Positions 6,613-14,300 of a DNA stretch of 35,544 nt are shown here, one piece after another; the first letter of the stretch is position 1; every line of letters starts with the position of its first letter. A model generated the notes under the pieces. It ran no database searches and had not been told where the DNA came from. It saw only the letters and a program-made list of their open reading frames with translations. The stretch lies in the IMG/VR virus record IMGVR_UViG_3300022187_000099, positions 1 to 35,544 of that record; one strand, given 5' to 3'. Source of the DNA: a virus. The translations under genes were made by a program, and so were the position numbers.

Positions 6613-7752
6613 ATGTCTGAAAAAGAAGTTAAGAATATTGACCTCGAGTTCAAAACGGACTCAGAAGGTAAAGTTTCTGCTGTATTTTCAGTGTTCAACA
6701 ATTTAGATTCCGATGGAGATGTTGTAGTACCTGGTGCTATTAAATCAGGCTTCAAATCAGGTGACGTTCCAATGGTATGGGCTCACAAATGGGATATGCC
6801 AATTGGCAAAGGACAAATCACTTCAGATGGCGATAAAGCCACATTTAATGGTGAGTTCTTTATGGATACTGAATCTGGCAAAGAGGCTTATAAAATAGTT
6901 AAAAACATGGGTGACATGCAACAATGGTCATTCGGTTATAGAGTGAATGACTCAGAGAGGGGACAGTTTGGCGACGATGAAAAAGACGCTAGATTTCTTA
7001 AAGACCTCACAGTTTATGAAGTTTCACCAGTTCTTGTTGGAGCTAATCAAGATACATACACAATGGCGATTAAATCAAACACAGAACTATTAGAAGAATT
7101 GACAGGAGTTGAAGAAGACCAAAAAGGTGTTCTTGGTAACTCTACATTCTTTGAACAAGAACCAGAAGATGAAGCTGGTGATGACACAGATGATGTCAAA
7201 TGCTCTAACTGTCAAGATATGATTGATAATCCAGAAAAATACTTGAAGGAATTATCAGAATCTGTCGAAGAAGTTAAAGAAGAGATTTCAGAGGAAGGTT
7301 CTAAATCTTTCTCGGAACAAGTCAAAGATGTGCTTGCTGCATTAAACGACTTGATGGTACGAGCTACCGCCATAGCGATGTTGCGTGCCAAAGATGGAAG
7401 GAAATTAGGCGAAAAAGCCACTGAAGCACTACGTGCAGTTCAGGATGACCTACAAGATGCTTGGGTTGAAATAGACCAATTTATCGATAATGTAGGTGAC
7501 ACTGAAGATGTAGTTGTTGAGGATAGCGTTGACGTAGAAGAAGAACAATCAGTTGAGGAAATTGAAGACGTCGACACAGAGGAACCTGTAGTCGAAGAAG
7601 TCGAGGTTGAATCCAACCCAGAGGTTGAACCAGTCCAAGCTGAAGATAACACTGATTCCGTTGATGAAGAGGCTGAAGCTTTATGGTTAGAGGCACAGCA
7701 AAATATTGCTGAGTCTTTGGATGCTGAATTAGAAGTAGAAGACAATATATAG
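6613..7752 (+). CDS. Prohead protease with scaffold-like acidic C-terminal region
   Basis: Residues 1-156 are an HK97-type (U35/S78-like) prohead maturation protease: VFSVFNNLDSDGDVVVPGA, the catalytic His region VWAHKWDMPIGK (H58), the catalytic Ser region QQWSFGYRV (S106), and YEVSPVLVGAN (135-144). It trims capsid protein and scaffold inside the prohead. The remaining 220 residues are very acidic (runs of VEE, DVEE, EVE) with helical parts and one CSNC motif near 197-200, consistent with a fused scaffolding or delta-like domain. The C-terminus ends LEVEDNI; LEVEDN also occurs in the capsid N-arm (65-70). AGGAG precedes the start. A separate scaffold gene is not seen, supporting the fusion idea. 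Confidence 0.93.
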   Translation: MSEKEVKNIDLEFKTDSEGKVSAVFSVFNNLDSDGDVVVPGAIKSGFKSGDVPMVWAHKWDMPIGKGQITSDGDKATFNGEFFMDTESGKEAYKIVKNMGDMQQWSFGYRVNDSERGQFGDDEKDARFLKDLTVYEVSPVLVGANQDTYTMAIKSNTELLEELTGVEEDQKGVLGNSTFFEQEPEDEAGDDTDDVKCSNCQDMIDNPEKYLKELSESVEEVKEEISEEGSKSFSEQVKDVLAALNDLMVRATAIAMLRAKDGRKLGEKATEALRAVQDDLQDAWVEIDQFIDNVGDTEDVVVEDSVDVEEEQSVEEIEDVDTEEPVVEEVEVESNPEVEPVQAEDNTDSVDEEAEALWLEAQQNIAESLDAELEVEDNI

Positions 7753-7764
7753 GAGATATATACA

Positions 7765-9000
7765 GTGAGTAATGTTAATGAGCTCAAAGAGCAAATTGCA
7801 AAATCTCGTGAAGAGCTAAAAGCTGCTTTTGATTCACAAGAAGACGGCAAGTACACTCCTGAGGCCAAAGAGAAAATCAAAGGTCTCAACGATGAACTAG
7901 CTGGACTTGTTGATGATTTAAAAATCGAAGAAGCAAAAGCTAAAAACGAGAAAGCTCTCGAAGTAGAAGATAACACACCAGTTAACTCTATTCCTAATGC
8001 TATGCCAGAGCAAAAAGGTCCACAAACAATTGGGGAACAATTTGCTAGCACTGATGCATACAAAGCATATGTGGAAAAAGGAGTTAAAGGTGTTGATTCT
8101 CAAGCAGAGTTTAAAACAACTTTAAATACCACTGGTTATCCACCAGAGAGCCTAAGAGCTCCTGGAATCCTAGAGACCGCTCTTCGTAATCCAGATAGCG
8201 TTATTGGATTGTTTGACCAAATTCAAACATCACAAAATGCTTATGTTTACTTAGAAGAGACAACTTTTACTAACAATGCAGGTTCTATTGCAGAATCAGG
8301 AGACATCTCCTCTTCATTAGAATCAGCACTTGCATTTACAGAAAGAACAGAATCCATCAGAAAGATGGCTACATTCTTGCCTGTAACTGACGAATTGTTA
8401 GCTGATGTTGCTGGTATCCAAGGATATGTCAACTCACGTTTATCAACAATGATGAAGTTGAATATGGACAACCAATTAATTAATGGTAATGGTACAGCTC
8501 CTAATTTAACTGGTGTATTACAAAAATCCGGAATCAATACATTTGATTACGCTTTACCATACGCTGGAGAATTAGGAAAGCTTGGACAAATTTATCAAGC
8601 AATTACAGAAATCAGAAAAGACGCTTTCGTTGAACCTGATGCAATTGTAATGCACCCATCAGACTGGTATCAAATCGTTACATCAGTAACTGACGTTGAC
8701 ACAAGTGGTTCTAAGAACCCATTGTTCGTCGTTGCTGGCGGATTCGGTGCTGATGCTGCTCCAAGAATTTGGGGTCTAAGGGTAGTTCCTTCAACAGTTA
8801 TTGCTGAAGGCACAATGCTTGTAGGTAAGTTCGGCGGTGGCGACGCAGCTCAAGTAATTATGAGAGAAGGCGTTGACCTAGCTGTTTCCGACAGCCATAG
8901 CGATTTCTTCGCAAAGAACCAATTGGCAATTAGATTAACTATGCGTCTTGGTTTTGCGATTTATCGCCCAACAGCATTCTGTACTATTACTAACGTATAG
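7765..9000 (+). CDS. HK97-fold major capsid protein
   Basis: A 411-residue capsid protein of the HK97 fold. Residues 1-65 are a charged coiled coil (delta domain) that acts as built-in scaffold and is removed by the protease. Residues from about 90 onward have the usual phage capsid pattern: SLESALAFTERTESIRKMATFLPVTDELLAD, LINGNGTAPNLTGVL, VMHPSDWYQIV, WGLRVVPS and a C-terminal IRLTMRLGFAIYRPTAFC. The start is GTG at 7765 with AGGAG nine bases upstream. A linker (about 66-92) follows LEVEDN and is the likely cleavage region. A strong hairpin follows the stop codon. Confidence 0.96.
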   Translation: MSNVNELKEQIAKSREELKAAFDSQEDGKYTPEAKEKIKGLNDELAGLVDDLKIEEAKAKNEKALEVEDNTPVNSIPNAMPEQKGPQTIGEQFASTDAYKAYVEKGVKGVDSQAEFKTTLNTTGYPPESLRAPGILETALRNPDSVIGLFDQIQTSQNAYVYLEETTFTNNAGSIAESGDISSSLESALAFTERTESIRKMATFLPVTDELLADVAGIQGYVNSRLSTMMKLNMDNQLINGNGTAPNLTGVLQKSGINTFDYALPYAGELGKLGQIYQAITEIRKDAFVEPDAIVMHPSDWYQIVTSVTDVDTSGSKNPLFVVAGGFGADAAPRIWGLRVVPSTVIAEGTMLVGKFGGGDAAQVIMREGVDLAVSDSHSDFFAKNQLAIRLTMRLGFAIYRPTAFCTITNV

Positions 9001-9007
9001 TACTGAC

Positions 9008-9044
9008 GGTTTATAAGGGCGGATTTGTATTCGCCCTTATAACC
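9008..9044 (+). terminator. Strong hairpin after the capsid gene (attenuator or processing stem)
   Basis: GGTTTATAAGGGCG (9008-9021) pairs with CGCCCTTATAACC (9032-9044): 13 base pairs with one bulged T and a 10-base loop. There is no T run; AGAGGAG, the ribosome site of the next tiny gene, follows within a few bases. It may reduce read-through, protect capsid mRNA from 3' decay, or regulate the next gene. The stem is clear; its function is inferred. Confidence 0.65.
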
Positions 9045-9061
9045 ATAAGAGGAGAAATAAA

Positions 9062-9190
9062 ATGAATTCCAATTTAACATCATTTGGATATATAGAAAGA
9101 GACGAAAAGTTTTTTGAAGATTCTGAAAAAATTTTACAAAGATTTAAAATCAAAGCAACTATGGAAGTTGCCATGGAAGAAGAGGAGTAA
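9062..9190 (+). CDS. Small acidic protein, 42 aa
   Basis: A 42-codon gene preceded by AGAGGAG at the right spacing. The product is mostly helical and ends with four Glu residues (MEEEE). I do not recognise it. Its stop overlaps the next start in TAATG (9188-9192), so the two are coupled. It lies directly behind the capsid gene, where head decoration or assembly factors are often found. Confidence 0.6.
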   Translation: MNSNLTSFGYIERDEKFFEDSEKILQRFKIKATMEVAMEEEE

Positions 9191-9291
9191 TGCCTAGAGG
9201 CAGACCAAAATCATACAGGATGGGTGGACGGGTTCGTCCTAAAAAGATGAAGCGTGGTGGCCGAGTTCGTAGACCTAGGAGAAGACGATAA
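9190..9291 (+). CDS. Arg-rich micro-protein with AT-hook-like motif, 33 aa
   Basis: A 33-residue, extremely basic protein. It begins MPRGRPKSYR; RGRPK is the core of the AT-hook minor-groove DNA-binding motif. A repeated unit follows (MGGRVRPKK, RGGRVRRP) and the end is poly-Arg. Start and stop both lie in TAATG overlaps with neighbours. A DNA-binding or head-packaged peptide is the natural guess. The MGGRV unit also occurs near the C-terminus of the tape measure protein. Small size limits certainty, but coupling and composition argue that it is real. Confidence 0.6.
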   Translation: MPRGRPKSYRMGGRVRPKKMKRGGRVRRPRRRR

Positions 9292-9353
9292 TGGGTTATA
9301 ACAAACCAAAAAAACGCAGTACAAGTAAAAAACCAAAAAAAACTAGAAGATAG
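9291..9353 (+). CDS. Lys/Arg-rich micro-protein, 20 aa
   Basis: A 20-codon gene, MGYNKPKKRSTSKKPKKTRR, sharing TAATG with the previous stop. Half of its residues are Lys or Arg. Too short for any family call. It may be a DNA-condensing or capsid-interior peptide like its neighbour, or a leader whose translation feeds the next gene. It would be missed by most gene finders. Confidence 0.45.
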   Translation: MGYNKPKKRSTSKKPKKTRR

Positions 9354-9367
9354 GTTAGGATAGCATT

Positions 9368-9646
9368 ATGTATACAATATTAGATACCAACGTTTATAAA
9401 TTACCTGACGGAAAAATTTGGAAAGGTGTTCCAGCAGATTTACCATCATCTCAAGCTGATTTGATTGCTAAAGCTGGTAAAGAGTATCCAACTGAATGGC
9501 TTAAAGAGCAAGGTGCTCTTGATAAACCTAAAAAAGCAGCTCCTGCTAAAAAAGTAGAAGCTGAAAAGGTTGAAGAAAAAGCTGAAGTTAAAGCTCAAAA
9601 ACCTGCTGAAAATAAAGCCGTCAAAGCTAAAGTAGAAGACAAGTAA
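9368..9646 (+). CDS. Small head-region protein with Lys/Ala/Glu-rich tail
   Basis: A 92-residue protein. Residues 1-50 form a small folded-looking domain (MYTILDTNVYKLPDGKIWKGVPADLP); residues 54-92 are a low-complexity K/A/E tail (PKKAAPAKKVEAEKVEEKAE) likely helical or disordered. No named family recognised. It lies between capsid and connector genes, the usual place for minor head proteins. The ATG has TTAGGA seven bases upstream, which could be a ribosome site; the same stretch holds TAGGAT six bases before ATG, so a -10 reading is also possible. Confidence 0.7.
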   Translation: MYTILDTNVYKLPDGKIWKGVPADLPSSQADLIAKAGKEYPTEWLKEQGALDKPKKAAPAKKVEAEKVEEKAEVKAQKPAENKAVKAKVEDK

Positions 9647-9663
9647 CTCAGGAGGTCTAACTT

Positions 9664-10323
9664 ATGGCTTTCTGTACAGCTGCAGATGCAGAAGCATTTG
9701 CTCTTATAGACTTTTCATCAGATTTAGAAAATCATCTAACTAATGAATTAATTCCTTTAGTCGAAGATGCTATTAGAGAATATGTAGGTTATACAGTAGA
9801 TTATGGAACTTACACTGATACATTTTCAGGAAATCAGACCAGAGAATATTTCTTAGACGAAAGACCTGTAAACTCTGTTACTTCAGTAGTAGAAGACGGA
9901 ACAACACTTACTTACGGCAATCAAGAAGATTTCTTATGGTATTCAAACGGAAGAATAAGAAGAATAGGTTCTCGTTGGTCTTTTGCTTATCCTGATAATG
10001 TCAGTGTTACATATACAGCTGGATATAACACAGGAGGTGGCGTAGGTCCTGCTCTACCTAATAACTTTAGAGTGGTAACTGCTAGAGCTTCAGCTAGATT
10101 ATTAGAATCTGCATTAGTTTTATCTGCTCAACAAGAACCTGATGAAATTGTTGCACAAAAACCTTCAGCTAATCAAGTGTCTAACTTTATTGCTACAGAC
10201 TCTGAATCTGTAGGAGACTATCAAATTAATTATGTAGGTAACTTAGCTATGAACTCTGTATCTGTTTTATCTGGTGCAGATTTAGCAATGTTAGGTAAAT
10301 ATAAGAAAACATTTTTTATTTAA
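9664..10323 (+). CDS. Head-tail connector (gp6-like adaptor)
   Basis: A 219-residue protein matching the pattern of HK97 gp6/SPP1 gp15 adaptors, which form a ring below the portal. It starts with an acidic helical segment (CTAADAEAFALIDF...ENHLTNELIPLVEDAIREYVGY), then a beta region (DTFSGNQTREYFLDERPVNSVTSV, VSVTYTAGYN) typical of these proteins, then helices (PNNFRVVTARASARLLESA). AGGAGG precedes the ATG. It is the first gene of the neck cassette, consistent with the head-closure and tail-terminator genes that follow. Confidence 0.85.
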   Translation: MAFCTAADAEAFALIDFSSDLENHLTNELIPLVEDAIREYVGYTVDYGTYTDTFSGNQTREYFLDERPVNSVTSVVEDGTTLTYGNQEDFLWYSNGRIRRIGSRWSFAYPDNVSVTYTAGYNTGGGVGPALPNNFRVVTARASARLLESALVLSAQQEPDEIVAQKPSANQVSNFIATDSESVGDYQINYVGNLAMNSVSVLSGADLAMLGKYKKTFFI

Positions 10324-10326
10324 TAC

Positions 10327-10332
10327 TATAAT
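10327..10332 (+). promoter_or_regulatory. TATAAT -10 box before the double zinc-ribbon gene
   Basis: A perfect TATAAT ends nine bases before the ATG at 10342, inside the short gap behind the connector gene. A transcript would start only a few bases before the start codon. GTAGG between box and ATG is a poor ribosome site. No -35 match was seen. Confidence 0.4.
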
Positions 10333-10341
10333 GTAGGTATT

Positions 10342-11004
10342 ATGCCTGCAAGAAAAGCACCATCACCAGAAGAAGCTAAAAAATTATTTTTATCATACCC
10401 TAACAAAAAACTATCTTACTGGGCTGATGAATGGGGAATAACAATAGAAAGAGTACGTCAAATTAAACTTGAATCAGGTGTTGGTTCAAAGTTTGATATA
10501 AATTATGATGTCGCTAAACAAATAGCTAATAAGATAGCTAGTGGTGAATACACATTAACCCAAATGGAACTTTATGATGAGTTTCCTATAGGAAGAGAAG
10601 CTTTTATGACTTGGATTAGAAAGTCAGAAGATATAGAAAGCTTAGTTTTAAACGCACAAAAAATTGCTAAAAAAAATAAATTAAATCCTAATGATAAAGA
10701 GTGCAAGAAATGTAACTCTATTAAAAGTGTTGATAATTTTACAAAAAGTCAAAAATACATAGACGGTAGATTACCTTGGTGTGAAAGTTGCGTAAGTGAA
10801 AGTCTTGATAGGGAACGTGCTGAGGGAAAAGAAAAATCTACAAAAAAAATATGTTTACTTTGTAAAAAGCAAAAATCACTTAAATCATTTACTGCAAATA
10901 AAAACTATAGAGATGGGTTAGTTCCTTTTTGTAAGACATGTAAATCTAAATCTAGAAGAGCCAAGAGAGCAATATCTACCAAAATTACTGATACCATAAA
11001 TTAA
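10342..11004 (+). CDS. HTH plus duplicated zinc-ribbon protein (putative DNA-binding)
   Basis: A 220-residue protein out of place among neck genes. Residues about 23-46 (LSYWADEWGITIERVRQIKLESG) look like a helix-turn-helix related to sigma region 4. Residues 121-150 and 171-200 are two copies of a zinc ribbon: C121-x2-C124...C147-x2-C150 and C171-x2-C174...C197-x2-C200, exactly 50 residues apart, each with a DG-LP-WC or DG-LV-PFC turn. Similar ribbons occur next to HNH nuclease domains in phages, but no HNH residues are present. A basic tail follows. It has its own -10-like box and splits the connector from the head-closure gene, so it may be a later insertion. Regulator or remnant of a mobile nuclease are both possible. 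Confidence 0.7.
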   Translation: MPARKAPSPEEAKKLFLSYPNKKLSYWADEWGITIERVRQIKLESGVGSKFDINYDVAKQIANKIASGEYTLTQMELYDEFPIGREAFMTWIRKSEDIESLVLNAQKIAKKNKLNPNDKECKKCNSIKSVDNFTKSQKYIDGRLPWCESCVSESLDRERAEGKEKSTKKICLLCKKQKSLKSFTANKNYRDGLVPFCKTCKSKSRRAKRAISTKITDTIN

Positions 11005-11013
11005 GAATCTAAC

Positions 11014-11022
11014 TGTTAGAGT
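11014..11022 (+). promoter_or_regulatory. Extended -10 promoter, leaderless type, for the head-closure gene
   Basis: TGT-TAGAGT matches TGnTAnnnT and ends six bases before the ATG at 11029, the same spacing as at 1183. CTGTTA is shared by both sites. There is no Shine-Dalgarno sequence before this ATG. Confidence 0.5.
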
Positions 11023-11028
11023 GTTCTT

Positions 11029-11379
11029 ATGGTTGGAAAATTAAGCACAAGATTATTTACTGATAAAGTTAACATCCAAAGAATTAGCGATACTTCTATA
11101 GATGAAAGAGGACTTGAGAGTACAGACTGGTCAACAATAAGTACTAATGTAAAATGTCACATACAAAATTTAGGAAGTCAAGAAAACAGAGCTGGTAGAA
11201 ATACAGTATTAACAAACTTTATAATTCAAATACCTAGTGATGTTGATGTAAAAGCAAGCGATAGATTACAAGATACTGTTAACACAGACGTATATTATGA
11301 AATAGATGGAGTCAGGAAATCTACTACTCCAACAAATAGAACGCTAGGACTGGTAATAACAGCACACGCATTTGAATAA
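11029..11379 (+). CDS. Head-closure / head-tail joining protein
   Basis: A 116-residue all-beta protein consistent with the SPP1 gp16/HK97 gp7-type head-completion family: FTDKVNIQRISDTS...WSTISTNVKCHIQNL near the N-terminus, then ADRLQDT-like and DGVRKSTTPTNRTLGLVITAHAFE at the end. These proteins close the connector channel and form the docking surface for the tail. The call relies on size, beta pattern and position after the connector. Its stop overlaps the next start in TAATG. Confidence 0.75.
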   Translation: MVGKLSTRLFTDKVNIQRISDTSIDERGLESTDWSTISTNVKCHIQNLGSQENRAGRNTVLTNFIIQIPSDVDVKASDRLQDTVNTDVYYEIDGVRKSTTPTNRTLGLVITAHAFE

Positions 11380-14300
11380 TGGCTTACAGATTAGGTAGCG
11401 CCACAAGACAGTTTTTTAAAACTGGTGGAATAACTCTCACAGATAAAAGTTCTAAATATGGGCCAGGTAAAATACCTTTATTTAAAAGCCTTAAAAATTT
11501 AAATCCTAGAGAAAGAGTATATGCGGTTGGTTATAACTTAACTACATTAGGTTCTTTTGGTTTAGATTTAGGTCAAATAGTAAGCGTTCCATATCTAATT
11601 GGTGAATATACAAACACTGCTCGTTCAGTTGTAAAAAACTTAAAACAACCAACAAATTTACTTGGTGGTCAGGTATTGAAAAGACAGAAATTATTAGGTG
11701 GTGCAAAATATGTTGGTAAGACTAAAGGTGCAATTTCTAGAGCATTAAGAACTGGTACTCCTGTAGATAGAGCTACAAATATTATATTAGGTAGAGAGTC
11801 AGCTGGCTTATTAAAAAACATTAGAGAGTTTGGTTCAGCTGGAGCTTTGATGGAAGTAGTTCAAACTGCTGATGCTAGAAAAATGGATGCTGAGATACTA
11901 AGACAAGCTCAACTACCAAGTAAGAATAATGTATTTCAGAAATGGCAAGTTTTAACATTTACAGAAGCTTTTAAAGGAGCTCCTGACCCATTTAGAGATA
12001 ATCCTATGCGTAAAGCTGAAAAAATAAGGAGTAAGACAGTCAAAACTAAAGGTGACACTTTTGATGTAACTTCTCTTCAATTTAATCAAGATTTAAATGT
12101 AGGTATCAACGCTACTAGAGCTAATCAACTTATGTCAATAGCAGACGCTCAAAACTTTGGTGGGGCAGCCGGATTTCAAGGAGATATAGTTAATTCAATT
12201 TTAGATGCAGAATCTCTTGATTATTTTAAAGGTAAAAATAAATACGAAAAGCTATCTACTGAAAGAAGAATAAGAGCTATGGAACAAGCTGAATACAACT
12301 CTATTGGAAAAATTATGCGTAGCAACAGTACTCAAACTAGAGATTACGAAGATAGAGAAACTTTAAAAGAAGGTTACACGCATCTTAATACTGCTAGAAA
12401 TGAAAGAGGAGAAAAGGTTCAAGATATTGTTTACGACCCTGAAAACCAAAGAATGAGTACCCTTAAACAAAGAGATTTACAAAACAAATTAAATGCAGAA
12501 TTTTTACGTTCGTGGCATAACGATATTGGTGCTGGCGGTGCTGTTGATTTTGATGTATTATCATCATTTGAATTAGGACCTGACATTTTAAATGAAATGA
12601 AAAATGTAGCAGCTGCTTTTAACTTTCCATTTCCAAAATTAGATAAAATGAGTGCCGCTGGAATGACAGACTTACTTACACAAATGGTAACTACAGTTAG
12701 TTCATTTGAAGTAAAACAAGGATTTTTTGTAGGTGCTGGTATGCAAGCTTCATCTTTACAAAATTTAGTTGATGCACTTAGGAAAAATGGATATACCACT
12801 TTAGCTAAGGTTATAAAATCACAAGCTGGTTTTACAAAAAAAAGTAATCCTGGATTAGATATTCTTCCTTTTAACTTAAACAAAGGATTCTTAAAAGGAA
12901 GAAACAACATTATTAATAATTTGCAAGGTGCTATGAATCAAGGTGTCTTATATAGTTTAGTTTCTGGTAAGAATCCTGGTGATGTTGATTTAGGATATAG
13001 GTTCCAGCCAACAGGAGATATATTCAGCAACACAAAAATGATGAGAGAGTATTTAGGAAGAAAAGGAAGTACTAAATACTCTTTAGGTAAAATACAATTT
13101 CTTGATTCTGATACTGGTCCTCCTGTAGTTAAAAGCTATAGAGGTGTAACTGGAGACCACATGACTTTACCTAAAACAAAAAAATATTTTAACAAATTGG
13201 GTGTGGGAGATGTCACTGGTGGTGGTTCTGGTTTTCATTCGACTGTAAAAGAACCTAATAGAGATAGGTATTTTTCATATGAAGACTTTTTATCTGGAAA
13301 TGTAAAAGGTATGTCTGTTGAATTAGCTCCTAATGGTAAATTTAAAAAATTACATTTGACCGGTAGTGTTCATAGACAATTTAAAAAAACAGGAAAAGTT
13401 TATGGAAAACCCGAACAATGGTGGATGAATAAATTAACAAGAATGCACAGCGAATTTGCAAACAATTTAAAGCTAATAGGTATGGGTAGTATTTTAAATG
13501 AATTAACAGGAGCAACAGTAAGTACAGATAAAGGTAGTCTTACTAGAAAAATTGAAAAAGCTATGTTAGATAATGGTAAAAGGTCTAACCTTATTGAAAA
13601 TATGACAGGTACAACATATGGAGGTTCAGTATTTCATGAAGGCAAAACTAGCTTTCAGGGAAAATCTACTGCTTTAAAAAATAGTCACAACTATGTACCA
13701 ACTAGAGGGCAAATCAGAAAATCTATACATATGCATGATATGGATAGATTCGGTAGAAATGAAAATGACGGAACTCCATACTTGTTTAGATTTTCAGTTT
13801 CTGCTGGTGGTAGTAATAAAAACTCTAAAACAGCTGACGCTATTAGAGATATAGCTCAGATAGAATATGGCGGATTTGCTCACGATAAAAACATGCAAAT
13901 AGAAAAAAGAACTGATGGTATGTTTTTCTTACCTTCTCACTTTATGGGTATAGCAGGTACTAAATCAGCTGCATACTTAGGAATATGGGACAAAGGAACA
14001 GAGTTTAGAAGCAATGTCGACGGTATGGATTTTGCAGCAAAAATTTCTGGTTCAGGAGCTATAAGTCCTTTGGATTTAAAAGGTGATGGTCCCAATAGAA
14101 GTAGAACTAGATTTGACGTAAAACAAATTAAAGAAGATATGAGACAGGGTAAAAATCGTTTAGCAAAATTAGAAAAAGATTTAACACAAGTATTTAAAGA
14201 TGGTGCTAGAACCAACTCTAGTTTTAATAGTGCAGAGGCAAGAATTGCTTCACAGAAATCTTTAGCCTTATTTAGAAATACTGGTCAATTTGGAAATATG

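Noticed and set aside
7440-8063. Long minus-strand frame opposite the protease and capsid genes
   Set aside because: Ser-rich translation mirrors the acidic codons on the + strand; it overlaps two firmly identified genes and has no motif.
12431-12910. Minus-strand frame opposite the giant neck gene
   Set aside because: No recognisable domain and fully inside a continuous 1708-codon + strand gene with consistent codon use.
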